64,000 nucleotides of DNA, from contig OW204011.1 of NCBI GenBank assembly GCA_934047225.1, forward strand, positions 16,938,339 to 17,002,338, in the 5' to 3' direction. Origin of the DNA: Ypsolopha sequella. Taxonomy: Eukaryota; Arthropoda; Insecta; Lepidoptera; Ypsolophidae. Positions 32,306-42,945 of the stretch are shown here, one piece after another. The notes under the pieces were generated by a model that had not been told where the DNA came from, did no database searches, and saw nothing but the letters and a program-made list of their open reading frames with translations. Position numbers and translations under genes: made by a program. The first letter of the stretch is position 1, and every line of letters starts with the position of its first letter.

Positions 32306-32345
32306 GGAAACAAATGCATTGTTTTTGACGTTGAGTTTTGCAGCC

Positions 32346-32437
32346 ATGTCTATGCTGAAAGCTTTTGTGGTAGTTTTTATGTTCGTTCTGCATGAAAAGA
32401 GTTATGCTGATAATAGTACACATGCACGGCAAAAACG
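32346..32437 (+). CDS. Putative small secreted protein, exon 1 (signal peptide)
   Basis: ATG at 32346 opens 30 codons plus two bases up to a consensus donor (CG/GTAAGT). The peptide begins MSMLK, has a hydrophobic core AFVVVFMFVL, and turns polar after a likely cleavage near SYA/D. It ends in a dibasic QKR whose Arg codon is split by the intron. It is too short for ordinary ORF lists. The combination of TATA box, signal peptide and donor supports a real first exon. Family unknown. Confidence 0.6.
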
Positions 32438-32608
32438 GTAAGTGTCATTTGTTTAAAAAATGTTTCTCTCAAAAATATATTCTATAAAGTTGGGCCACTG
32501 AGTGATGGCGCCTATGACGTTTAAATGCCTACAAAGTATCGTTATTATTTATAAGCAACTGTGAATAAAATAGAATAGAATATAGTTTATTTGCGTAATT
32601 GGTACATA

Positions 32609-33222
32609 GGATGCGTTTCGAAACGTGTGATTATAACTCGGAGCGATGCGAATTTTACCCTGCAGCGTTCAAAAATCGACCCGAGTGAAACAGAGGGTAA
32701 ACGAACTGTTACCTGACAGTTGCGCTAAGTGTTTTGAAACGCTTTCGAGAAATGTAAATATCGCACTGACAAGTGCGATTTCTAACTCTAAGGATACCAA
32801 TAAAGGATACCAATAAAATTCGCCTGACAGTTGTCATTTCGTAGTTTTCTCGGGATTCGGACGAATTTTGAAAATAGAATTCAACATTTCCGTACCAATA
32901 CGGTGAAAAATTTTCGAAACTGCTTCGACAGGATTATGGCTTGCAAATGCAAAGGTTGCAATGCCATCCAGTTTAAGAGCAATAGGTATCGGTTCAATTC
33001 CTTCTTTATTAGGTACTTTATTTTATTTATTTATTTTGATTTGAGGCTATGTATTTACTTGACGTGTGTTACTCCAGACCGTTCCAAAACGCTTTTCTCA
33101 CGGGAATCACTCGCAAACGTTTCAAAACCAGATCTTTCTTTCTCTTTCTAGTATATAGCTCTGTCTCTTTCTTAAAAACGAGTGAAATTTCGCACGAAGA
33201 TCACACGTTTAGAAACGTAGCC
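32609..33222. mobile_element. TIR element in the intron of the small secreted-protein gene
   Basis: GGATGCGTTTCGAAACGTGT at 32609 is matched, with a few mismatches, by the complement of the sequence ending at 33222. CATA flanks both ends as a possible 4-bp duplication. The inner CTCG-rich sequence has no transposase. Confidence 0.55.
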
Positions 33223-33427
33223 CATAATGTTCTTATATTGAGAGGTAAAGTATGACGTTTTAAAGTTAATGTTGCCAGTAGAAGAAATTAGTTATATTGG
33301 TTTTCCGCAATATGGCGAGGTTTTTTTATGACCAGGAGGTCAGGCTCTACTTATATATTATGTTAGTGTGTGAAGAGACCTCTTTATTTTTTCGCACGCG
33401 TCAGCTGATCTGACAGCAATATTCCAG

Positions 33428-33653
33428 ATGTATAGTGGTACAGAAGCAGTCGGGTACACATGGAGACAGCAACGAGGGCGCTGACGATGATAGCGAGGAG
33501 TACAGGAGCCCTCCGGAACCTAAGGAAGTGCCGCCGGGGAAGGGGAACAATGACGTCGAGGTGGGTCGGTCACAGGCACAAAATAAATACTACCAGATGA
33601 CGTCGACGACGGAGCAAAAACAGACGCACACATGCACAGACGCGTACGTATGA
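33428..33653 (+). CDS. Putative small secreted protein, exon 2
   Basis: The acceptor AATATTCCAG leads into a frame that fits exon 1 exactly: the first A completes the split Arg codon, then CIVVQKQSGTHGDSNEGAD and an acidic, Pro-rich stretch (EEYRSPPEPKEVPPGKGNN). The frame runs to TGA at 33651-33653, giving about 105 residues in total. A GTGGGT donor at 33561 offers an alternative exon end at 33560 in phase 0, so more exons may follow. The last codons lie in a hairpin repeat, which favours the shorter exon. Possibly a secreted or processed peptide; no family recognised. Confidence 0.5.
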
Positions 33654-33732
33654 TCTCGGCAGAATTTCGTATTGGCTTTCGACCGACTTCATCCGAGATC
33701 GTCGTACGTACGTGTGTGCGTGCGCCTGTTTC
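33618..33732. repeat. Inverted repeat (hairpin) over the end of exon 2
   Basis: About 38-bp arms with GTACGTATGATCTCGG-like sequence left and its complement right, and a loop of about 35 bp. It is alternating purine/pyrimidine-rich (TGCGTGCG). Confidence 0.6.
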
Positions 33733-35085
33733 CGATAGTTATGCGGAGTAAACCTTCTGTAAGTGGTTATTTTGTGTCACAGTTGGCGCGGTGGTAATAC
33801 CAGACGAAAAATATAATTTATACCCAAACGTAGACAAAACAAAAGGGAAGACACTCGTTAAACAGATGGCGCTCGTTAAAAACGGGGTCAAATTTTCAGT
33901 TAACGATATAAGGAACGTACCGTGTCTTCCTCTTTGCTATATCAATGCATATATAATATAATAGTAGATTATGCACTAAGGGAATAAAGCAGTGTCTTAC
34001 GTCACGGGTGGCATATTGAACCCTGAGCGTAACGAGGGACTCTAGAGTTAACTCCTGAGCGTAGCGAGGGAGTTATATAGAGTCCTGAGTAAAGCGAGGG
34101 GTTCAAGCTGCCCAAGACAAAGACAGGCTTTATTACAGAGGAGCATACTCTACTTTTCACACCTGCGAGACAATAAAAAGCTCGACATTTTTTATCAACA
34201 TTTTATTCAATTAAATTCACTGACAATCACAGCACCAAACACCGTCTTTTGTTTCACATTCTTTGTAAACGCTTTTTTTCTTTTTGTTGAATTCTGCTTA
34301 TGGTGGCCAGTTCGATTTTCGAACAAACCTCTTTACAGTCCCATGTGGGCATTTTTTTTCCACGAGTTTCCGCACGAATTTGACGTTTCAAATTTAAATC
34401 ACTTTTTTTCATTTAAATCCCTAGGGATTTTCATATAACTTTATATCCCTTGAGATATAAACTTTACGTTGAGGTTGCATGATATGTAATTGGACATTGT
34501 CGAGCAGGTGATGTGAAAATTATATTTTCTGGCACAAAGCAGGAAACTTGCATTTTTTGACTTTAGTTAATTCGTCTATTGTCACTGGAGTTACAAATAT
34601 TTTCAGCGGCCTCAAAATCACTCTTAGCGTTTTTCTTTTTGCCTCATTTACTCGCCTACCAAATTTTATGACGTTCCGATCAACGATCCTCGAGTTATCT
34701 TCAGACAAACATACATACATAATAACTCCTTCAAAAAATATAAGATTAATATTATATGGACGATAATTCAAACATAAGGCGATACCAAAAAAAAATGGGG
34801 TTTTTTAGAATCCATTTACTCCACTATAATGTCATCTACGTATTTCATTTTTTGGTAAAGGTTTATTGAGTATTTGATTAAGATTCTTTTCTCACTGAAG
34901 GAAAACGCGATTGAATGAAATTTTCTCGATAGAATTTAATTCCGAAGAGACCTCTGAATTGTTTTATTTTTTCCTGTAATTCTGAAATCCTAACTAATTT
35001 CATTGTGAAATTGTATTCAAAATGTGGATATTATGTATTTGTAAAGTTTCCTTGAAAATCTTTTTGACAAAATAGCTTAGTACAT
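33733..35085. other. Intergenic or intronic DNA
   Basis: Contains the three-copy motif at 34018-34110 and otherwise AT-rich sequence. The overlapping ORFs at 34520-34771 on both strands carry no domain. Confidence 0.4.
34018..34110. repeat. Three degenerate copies of a CTGAGCGTAGCGAGGG motif
   Basis: CCTGAGCGTAACGAGGG, CCTGAGCGTAGCGAGGG and CCTGAGTAAAGCGAGGG recur about every 30-35 bp. No function is evident. Confidence 0.75.
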
Positions 35086-35200
35086 TTTATATTAATAAAA
35101 AACCGACTTTTTGCTACTTTTCCACGAATCCGTTCCACTCGTACTGAGGGTTTTTTCGCATATGGACGCTAAAACTTTAACGTATCGCTTTAACTTGTTT
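35086..35200 (+). repeat. Dispersed repeat, copy 2 of 2
   Basis: Matches 26462-26592; see the shared AAAAACCGACTTTTTGCTAC block. Confidence 0.75.
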
Positions 35201-36414
35201 CAGACTTTGCCAACCCCGCCGTTAAGGTTTACGAAAGCAACAAAAAGCCGCAAAAACGGGCAGAAATACCGCCTCAAAAACAAAACTAGACAACAAAACT
35301 TACATTAAAATTGTACAAAACCGATGGAGCCCAAACATGAAATGAAATAAAAACCATACTGAAATACCGATTCGTATATTTATTTAGAAATTCGTTCTTT
35401 AAAATTCACCATCTTTAGAAGACATGTTTTAGAAGCATCCTCAATCACACAACAAAACTAAATTATTAGCATTTTGCAATACAAGATAATATTTAAGCAA
35501 ATTTCACAGAAATAGTTTTTACAGTAGAAGTTAAAGGACTCTCGACCACATTGGCGGATAAAGGGGGGGGGGGGGGGCATGCCCCACCCCCGCCCCCCCA
35601 AACACCCAGAAATTCCATACCCTTCAACCACCCGTTGCTCTTCGCGTTACCGTTAAGGTGGCTCCGACAGAATAATTAGCAACTCGATTCATGGTGGTTG
35701 AAATCTCGAACAAAACCATATTAAAATAAAGTCTTTATCAGCTCGCACTGCAATATGGCTGTTACGTCAGTCGCTGCGGCTGACAAGTGCGAAAATAGTG
35801 TGTTTTTAATTTATTTTATCCAAAATAAAATTAATTTCCAAGAACCGAGAAAACCAAATCATTTAATATTATTTTGTCTAGAAGTTTATAAATTTTCATA
35901 CTGTTTCGATTAAAACTTCAGCAGTTATGTTGTTACAAGTGAACAAAAATCAAGAAATAAGGGTAAACTTAGAATTTTTTTGCTTCACTTCTGTATGTTA
36001 TAATGAAATTCAAGAAAAACCACATCACTATTTGTATCATGCAGATTACTATGTATTTTTCTTCTGTTGAAAAATACTATAGTTACCGTATAAAATGGTT
36101 ACAAAGTTACTTAGTTCAAGGTCGTTGGCGCTGGTAAAAACCTTGAAAAAAAAAAGCGTTAGAGCAGGACTGAATTTTAGTATTGTGCAGCCTTAGCATC
36201 TGCTTTCACTCTCCCGGTTTCTGAGCAAGCGTGCTTCATCCTAGCTTCATGCTTCACATCATCATCAGGCACAATAATGGCCCAGCGTAAACCCATAAAA
36301 GGTATGTAAAAAAAAGTTTTACTCTAGCACGTAATTACTGTTCAAAAGTGTCTGAAAAACAGCAGCATTTGGTAAAAAAGTGGGTCTAGGATTTGATTAT
36401 GGGGGGGGCATTCT
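35201..36414. other. Intergenic, with a 15-G run
   Basis: A run of 15 G at 35563-35577 followed by C-rich sequence could form a stable secondary structure. A CTCTCCCGGTTTCTG block near 36212 is loosely repeated at about 39222. No gene is supported. Confidence 0.4.
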
Positions 36415-36850
36415 AACAAGGCTTATCACAAAGTAAAAAAAGTAAGTTTTTAGCACCTTACGCCAGGCCCACAGCTTCAGGCTTCTGGCGGCGCTTCTTG
36501 CTGCGCTTCCAGGCGGTTTTGCTTTGGGCTTTGCCCTGCCACGACACCCATCGGCGCCTTCATGTGCAGCGCGCTCGCTCGCTCAAAGCGCTTGACACTA
36601 GGTTCATCCTGTGCGCTCGATCACTGTTTCAACCGCCCGCCTCCCCGCACACCACCGTCCCGAGAGCGCAAGTCACTCGAAGCCGGACAAGCCGCGTGAG
36701 CAGCGACCCATGGCCAGCTCTATCAACTATCAACTTCATGAATTTTTTCTCCGCCGGCGTCGTTGTAAGTAGAACCGCTTGGCGCGCCTCTCAAAGCCTG
36801 AAGCTGTGGCTGACCGGTTAAGCCTTGAGGCGCTTTTGGCAAACCTATCA
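36415..36850 (+). repeat. Dispersed GC-rich element (copy 2 of the 5105-5400 family)
   Basis: The inner ends CACAGCTTCAGGCTT (36470) and the complement near 36800 form terminal inverted repeats; the outer ends match 23185-23668. The plus-strand ORF at 36498-36821 corresponds to the repeat and has no known domain. This looks like a nonautonomous DNA element. Confidence 0.65.
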
Positions 36851-37265
36851 ATAACTTATGCTATGAACCTGTGCTGTATAAAAGAGTCAAATGAGTCAAA
36901 TGTATGGAGCTCCTGGGTGTTTGCTGGGGCATGGCCTGTCCCTGTATCGGCCAATGTATTGTGAAAAGATAGCATCTCGACTGTGTGAAGTTTAGTACAT
37001 TTTATTTTCGATGTGACCGTTGTTACATATTTTTCCATATTATATAGAATATGTAGAAGACAACCTGGAATATCATCAATCATGTTTAAAACATGGAGAA
37101 TTATACAAAAGGCATAGATAGAATATATATAATATTATAGGAACAAACTTAGCTGTTAAGAACAATAAATTATCATACATCACGCAGAAAACTATGAATC
37201 TCATTAAAATTTTATATATTGAATGAAACATGATTATTGCAAAGCGGATCACCTCAATAAGTATA

Positions 37266-38276
37266 ACAGCGCGTTCCGCATGACGCTAACAGTGCCAACA
37301 CTACCATCAAACTTCTCACGCCCATCAAGTCATTCCGAATGGACAATGGCGTCCATCACTGCTCAAACTTATGATCCATCAATAAACTGATGAAGTGTAA
37401 CATCCCAAAAGCGCACTAAACAACAAATAACCAATCCATCGACGTAATTCTGTACAAATTAACATGTGTGTACACTAACAAAGGCCCTCCCGAGACAAGC
37501 TCCGCTTAGTTGTGAGGACCGCCAGTCAAGCGTAATTTAGATAAGACAAGCACTGTATTTAGCAATAAGCAACATTTTATATTTTTTTGTATTTTCTTGT
37601 GTGTCATTGTTTTATCTCTGTGTGTAATTATCAGTAAAGATTATTATTATTATTCCGAACGCATTTGAACGTAACATGGACGTTGACACTTGAAAGCGAC
37701 AGAGTTTGTAGGAATTTGTTTTACGTTATGTGAATACAAAAGGTATACTACTGTTCAGATAGGGTTCTCTCTATTTGCAGGGGTAGATGTAGATTGAAAA
37801 CACGTATTCTAATTCACTGAAAACTTTATGTTCTGAGTAAACACGTAAATACAATATTGTACAATAGAGCGCAACCTTGTGCTAAACGGGATGGGAGACG
37901 ACTGGCGTGACATCGATGTATGTCGATGTGACTCAAAGCTGCTTGCTGAAACTGCAGTTTATAAAAGTGTAGCGACACGTGTCACTTCTTGGACCTAGTC
38001 CTAGATTTCCTCAAACTTCAATCTTTGAATCATGGTTTAATAATAAACTCTTATGCTCCGAATAAGTTATTTTTAAAATTGCCGCCAGCCGGCTGTCCCT
38101 TTTCATAGATCGCTCACAGTAAAGCATGGACGATGATAGCACAACATGGCGTCGTTCATGATGTCATCTATGACGTCATAGCGGCCATTGTAGGGCTATC
38201 GATATCGCGCTAACACTGACTCGGAATGGCCGTTGACGCGATAAAATCGATTATGTCGTCATTCGGAACGCGCTGT
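37266..38276. mobile_element. About 1-kb nonautonomous TIR element
   Basis: ACAGCGCGTTCCGCATGACG at 37266 is the inverse of the sequence ending at 38276 with one mismatch in 20. Inside, an (ATT)n tail near 37645-37660 suggests a second insertion (SINE or LINE end). No transposase ORF is present. Target duplication uncertain. Confidence 0.7.
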
Positions 38277-38348
38277 AAGTCTCGCAATGCGGGCTAGCGC
38301 TCGTGCTGCGCGGGATGCAACGTCGTCGCAGAAGCATCTTCACTCGTT

Positions 38349-38383
38349 CTGAAGAAGGCAGCCTGAATCTGCCGAAACTAGTC
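38349..38383 (+). other. Hammerhead-ribozyme-like core (weak)
   Basis: CTGAAGA (fits CUGANGA) is followed by an extra A, stem II GGCAG/CTGCC with a 7-nt loop, then GAA, the palindrome ACTAGT and C, the order expected of a hammerhead with a short self-complementary helix III. Helix I pairing is poor (three weak pairs). A related GAAACCGGTC string occurs in the insertion at 46572-46752. Confidence 0.2.
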
Positions 38384-39416
38384 GGCTATCTCGATCAAAA
38401 ATACTAATTGAGGTGAGACGTTTGCAATTATCATTAGAAATTTATTCCGAACAAAATTGTAAATTAAAAAGCACGATAGATTTCTTAGTAGTATAAAAGA
38501 AACATTCACCGTATAACTACAATGTATCACAATCTAAACACGTTTAATACTTTTAGTCCCATACTTGGCACATCTTTTGACATAAAAACTTTATCCACTG
38601 TTCTTACTTATATATAAAACATCCGATATACATACAATACGAATAGCCTACTAGGTATGAAATATCTAGCGTTTTTAACACATAAAATACTAATTTTAGT
38701 TTTACAACACCCACGCACGCTCTTAGCTAACATAGTAATTGTATATTATGCAACTGCACATTAGCTATAACGACACTCGTGTCTACGTTAGAACGGTTGC
38801 AAGCTTCAAAAAAGTTCGAGATTTATCAAAAAAAAATATTGAGAAAATATTTAAAAACAGTCTCAATAACATTCAAGAAAATTTACGAGACGTTTCAAAG
38901 CCGTAAGCTGGACGATACTGCTACAAACACAGAGCCGAATTTAGGGAAGGGACAGCCCACAGTAGAAATTTCTGAGTATTTTTTTAACCAAAACGGATTA
39001 ATATTCAAGTCAAAGTAAGTTTTGACAAAAGAAAAATTTTCATTTCAATTTTTTTAAAAGCATTTTCCCTTCCCAGCATTGGGGGTTTTGTACTCCGGGA
39101 GCTGAATTTTCCCAAAAAAGCTGACCAGGCTCCATTCGTTAACGCTATAATTTGATTTGGTTTAATTTTTGTATTTTACTATTTCGGCCAACTTCTGTAG
39201 ATTTTGCAAAAGATCGCTTTTACTCTCCCAGTTTCTGGGCGAACGTTTTCATGCTAAGTCTCATCGGTGCCTTCCAACAAGCTCTGGTAGTGGCCGAGCA
39301 TATGACTATTAAACATAGACTTTGTCTATTCTATTAAATGACAGTTGCATAAAATTACTAAGTATTTCATTTATAAATCAAACGTTTATTTATATTTACT
39401 AAAACTTTAACATTGA
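38384..39416. other. AT-rich intergenic DNA
   Basis: A lysine-rich ORF (38779-39018) starts at GTG and has no domain. Nothing else is supported. Confidence 0.4.
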
Positions 39417-39953
39417 AAATGTCTTTGTATAAGCCACAAAAAACCATCATCGACCGCCGGCGCCGCCACGAGAGGGAAAGAGAAAGCAGGTGAAATACAG
39501 CAATCCCACAGTTCTCCTGCAGTAGCTGATTCCAATAAACAAACAAATGATAAGCAGCCGCAAATAGAGAACTCGGAATTAAAGGATGGATGGACTTCTG
39601 TCTCTCATAAGAAAGTGGAGAGAAAGTCATTGTTAAATGAAGTGAAAAAGGGTGGCAATGCTAGCTGTGATTTTCAAGCTATTGAGCGCAAAAAATATCT
39701 TCATGTGTGGTATCTGCACCCGGAAACCGCTAAAGATAAAATAGTCAAGCATGTTAAGAATGTTACAGGTTCGGAGGACATCAAGGTTGATAAAATTACT
39801 CCAAAAAGTAAAAGGGATTATGCTTCATTTTTAGTAGGGGTGCCGGAAAAATTATTCCCCAAAATATGTCAAACGGATTCCTGGCCCCTGAACGCCGAGT
39901 TTAGTGAATGGGTGTGGTTTCGAAGAACGGCAGGACAACCATTCGACAACTAA
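39417..39953 (+). CDS. LINE ORF1 protein, C-terminal part
   Basis: The frame is open after an in-frame stop at 39414-39416 and ends at 39951-39953. The first half is low-complexity Lys/Gln/Ser; the second (KYLHVWYLHPETAKDKIVKH ... FPKICQTDSWP) is the compact C-terminal domain typical of ORF1 proteins of jockey-group and related LINEs, which bind the element RNA. No initiator ATG remains, consistent with 5' truncation. Confidence 0.6.
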   Translation, partial: KCLCISHKKPSSTAGAATRGKEKAGEIQQSHSSPAVADSNKQTNDKQPQIENSELKDGWTSVSHKKVERKSLLNEVKKGGNASCDFQAIERKKYLHVWYLHPETAKDKIVKHVKNVTGSEDIKVDKITPKSKRDYASFLVGVPEKLFPKICQTDSWPLNAEFSEWVWFRRTAGQPFDN

Positions 39954-42876
39954 GAAAAGTATAGAGGTTTGTTACCAAAATACTCGTGGTTTACGGACAA
40001 AATTGGAAACTTTTTTTACAAGTATCGCGGCATCAAATGCGGATTTGTTTGCAATAACGGAGTCGGGAGTAGACGAGTCAACTCATGACGGTGAGCTGGT
40101 TCCTCAGGGATACTCCCTGCTACGTTGCGACAGGACGGACGGACGGAAGCATGGAGGGGCGCTGTTAGCCGCCTCGCCGCGCTATGAATTAAGAAGGATT
40201 CTCCTACCGGGAAATGTTAGCTTGGACGAGACGGCATTTGAAATTGTTGCTGCCACGGTGCACAACCATCAAAAAAAATTTTTGTTTATGTGTGTAGTGG
40301 TCTATATTGCACCTAAAAGTTCAGTAAATGAATATTTACAAATGTTTAACTTATTAGAACAACTTTGTGTGAAATATAATCAAGTGTTAGTTTTAGGAGA
40401 TTTTAACTTGTACTCGGCGTCAGTAGAATCTCACAACTATTATGAATACTTTGTATCTTTTTGCGAACTCCGTCAGAGAAACTTCATACCTAATATAAAC
40501 GGGCGTCAATTGGATCTGGTGCTTACAACTCTCGCGGACGACGAAGTGAGTGTCGAGCTCGAATCGGTATCGCTGGTACCGGTAGATAAACAACATCCCC
40601 CCCTCGCGGTGCAGGTGACCGCCTTCGCTCCTGCGCGTGGTGCATCATCATGTGCATTAGCGCGCGCTGCGCCGGCACAGGCAGTCGCCGACGGTGCTAG
40701 CAACCGCAAAGAATGGAATTTTCGTAAGGCTGATTTTTATTTATTTTATTCATCTTTAATGAGGGTAGACTGGTCTTCTTTGTATGATATAGGAAATGTT
40801 AATGACGCAATTAGTTATTTTTATGATATTTTTTATAACATTATAGATAATTGTGCTCCCAGAAAAAAGCGTTTTGACGTGAATACTCGGTATAATTACC
40901 CAGAATGGTTCACGCCCGACTTAAAACGCGACATACGGTTAAAAGCTGAATTACATAGGAGATATAAGGCCAGTAAGTCACAGCGGGATTACGAGGCGTT
41001 TGCTCGGTATAGATCATCAGTTAAAGCGATGACGGCTGCGGCGTATTCTCAATATCAGGATAGAATACAGTCGCAACTGAAGGAAGAGCCCAAATCTTTT
41101 TGGAACTTAATGAAAAGTAAAAGGGGAACTCGTAATAGTGGTTCGTACATTACTAAGAATGGAAATTCATTGCCGGATGAAGAATGTGCTAAGGAATTTG
41201 CTGAATATTTTCATTCGGTATATAGTTCAACTCCGCCGCGATTAGACGTTGACGAGGCCGTGCGCGCGGCCGGGTGCAGCGGCAGCGGTGGTGGGGGGGC
41301 GCGCGTGCATGTGCCGTGCGTTACCGTGTGGGACGTGCAGGCCGCGCTCGCCCGCCTCAAGCCAAAGCACTCGGCCGGGCCCGACGGTATACCGTCCTAC
41401 GTGGTTAAGGACTGCCGGATGGTACTGGATGAACCGCTGGCATTCCTTTTTAATCTTTGTTTGGCTACTGGAACTTACCCTGAAGCGTGGAAGATGTCAC
41501 GTGTTATTCCAGTGCCAAAGGGGGGTTTGGGATCGGATGTGGGCGACTTTAGACCGGTGGCGGTCCTGGTGACGTTTGCGAAGGTCTTTGAGTCAATTTT
41601 ACATTGTTATATTTTAAAACAAGTGGATTGCCAGCTTTCGGATGCTCAACATGGCTTTAGGCCAGGACGTAGCACCGGAAGTAACTTGTTGTGCTTTATG
41701 ACGTATGTAGCCCCAGAGCTTGACAAACGTAAGCAAATTGACGCTGCGTACTTCGACTTTAGGAAAGCTTTCGACACGGTTGATAATGACATCCTTTTGA
41801 TGAAGCTTGCGGCAGCTGGATTCACTCCCCAGTTGCTTAATTTTTTTAGCAGTTACTTGCGAGATAGGCAGCAATATGTGGATTACCGGGGTGCAACATC
41901 AGCTCCGTATTTCACTTATTCTGGTGTAAGTCAGGGCAGCAATCTCGGACCCCTCGAGTTTTTGCTTATGATTAACGACCTTCCAAACGTCATCAGGAGC
42001 GCCATCTGTCTCTTATTTGCGGATGACCTCAAATTAGTCTTGAAGATTGAAGATGAGACTGATTCTGAGAGACTGCAGCAGGACATTCGGAGGGTAGTAG
42101 AATGGAGCCAGCACAACAATCTACACTTCAATGTGTCAAAGTGCGTGGTGATGTCGTATAGTCGTGCGCGAGAGCCACGTCAGCACCTTTACCAGATGGA
42201 GGGGACTGCGCTAGCGCGAGTCGATAGCGTCAAGGACCTGGGAGTGTTGATGAATGCCGAGCTAACGTTTCGTGATCACATTGTGGCTATCTGTAAAAAA
42301 GCCTTTAAGAAGTTGGGTTTTATACTGAGGCAGGCTAGGAGTTTCAATAGCATGCTAGCCGTAAAAGCTCTTTATAATGCCTTAGTACGCAGTAATTTAG
42401 AAAGTAGTGCAATTATCTGGAATCCCCATGAGACTAAATATAGTCACATGGTGGAAAAGATTCAAAACAAGTTTGTTCGCTGGCTGTATTTAAAAAATTA
42501 TGGTGTTTATCCATACTATCCACTTATGTATCCAACCCTATTTGTTATAGGTATGGTTGGATATAATAAGTTGGAAGTGAGGAGAGACCTGGCGCTACTA
42601 ATTTATCTTTTTAAAGTTTTGCGAGGTATATTGTTCAATCCGCGGTTGCTAGCGTCCTTGAAGCTGTTTGTGCCGGATAACTATCTTCGCGCGAGAAATC
42701 ATAAGTTGTTTTGCGTGCAGCATGCGCGCACAAATGTTCTTAAAGAGTCACCTGTTGTAAAGGCACTCCATCTTTTCAACAGAATCGACAACCTTACGGA
42801 TACCGATTTGTTTAGTTGTTCTTTGACGGAGTTCGCAAAAACTGCTTTAAATATAATTTGTTACCAATCGCATTAG
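39904..42876 (+). CDS. LINE ORF2: AP endonuclease and reverse transcriptase
   Basis: Overlaps ORF1 by about 50 nt in another frame; the first codon shown is GTG, so initiation probably depends on termination-reinitiation or frameshifting. The endonuclease shows VCYQNTRGL, the ITESG Glu, and LGDFN. RT motifs: IPVPKGG, HGFRPGRSTGSN, YFDFRKAFDTVD (catalytic Asp), SQGSNLGPLEFLL and FADDLKL (YxDD equivalent). A GC-rich linker at 41255-41400 contrasts with the rest. The 990-codon frame is intact, so this copy may be young. Confidence 0.88.
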   Translation: MNGCGFEERQDNHSTTKKSIEVCYQNTRGLRTKLETFFTSIAASNADLFAITESGVDESTHDGELVPQGYSLLRCDRTDGRKHGGALLAASPRYELRRILLPGNVSLDETAFEIVAATVHNHQKKFLFMCVVVYIAPKSSVNEYLQMFNLLEQLCVKYNQVLVLGDFNLYSASVESHNYYEYFVSFCELRQRNFIPNINGRQLDLVLTTLADDEVSVELESVSLVPVDKQHPPLAVQVTAFAPARGASSCALARAAPAQAVADGASNRKEWNFRKADFYLFYSSLMRVDWSSLYDIGNVNDAISYFYDIFYNIIDNCAPRKKRFDVNTRYNYPEWFTPDLKRDIRLKAELHRRYKASKSQRDYEAFARYRSSVKAMTAAAYSQYQDRIQSQLKEEPKSFWNLMKSKRGTRNSGSYITKNGNSLPDEECAKEFAEYFHSVYSSTPPRLDVDEAVRAAGCSGSGGGGARVHVPCVTVWDVQAALARLKPKHSAGPDGIPSYVVKDCRMVLDEPLAFLFNLCLATGTYPEAWKMSRVIPVPKGGLGSDVGDFRPVAVLVTFAKVFESILHCYILKQVDCQLSDAQHGFRPGRSTGSNLLCFMTYVAPELDKRKQIDAAYFDFRKAFDTVDNDILLMKLAAAGFTPQLLNFFSSYLRDRQQYVDYRGATSAPYFTYSGVSQGSNLGPLEFLLMINDLPNVIRSAICLLFADDLKLVLKIEDETDSERLQQDIRRVVEWSQHNNLHFNVSKCVVMSYSRAREPRQHLYQMEGTALARVDSVKDLGVLMNAELTFRDHIVAICKKAFKKLGFILRQARSFNSMLAVKALYNALVRSNLESSAIIWNPHETKYSHMVEKIQNKFVRWLYLKNYGVYPYYPLMYPTLFVIGMVGYNKLEVRRDLALLIYLFKVLRGILFNPRLLASLKLFVPDNYLRARNHKLFCVQHARTNVLKESPVVKALHLFNRIDNLTDTDLFSCSLTEFAKTALNIICYQSH

Positions 42877-42945
42877 GTTAGCCTGTAAAGATTGTGTAGT
42901 ATAAATGTAAATAATAAATAAAATAAATAAAAATAAATAAAGTAA

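Larger units (their letters stand above)
39417..42945 (+). mobile_element. Jockey/CR1-like LINE, 5'-truncated in ORF1
   Basis: The C-terminal half of ORF1, a complete ORF2 and a 3' UTR ending in an (AATAAATA)n tail at 42905-42945. There are no internal stops. Target duplications were not found by eye. Confidence 0.85.

Noticed and set aside
35563..35605. G-quadruplex promoter element at the 15-G run
   Set aside because: A homopolymer run beside C-rich sequence is seen, but no gene start is nearby and such runs are prone to sequence error.
36257..36301. Possible micro-exon with ATGGCCCAGCG and a GTATGT donor
   Set aside because: No acceptor-phase match with the upstream secreted-protein exons and the sequence lies near dispersed repeat; too little support.
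38779..39018. Lys-rich ORF
   Set aside because: Starts at GTG, AT-rich composition explains the Lys content, no domain and no splice context.
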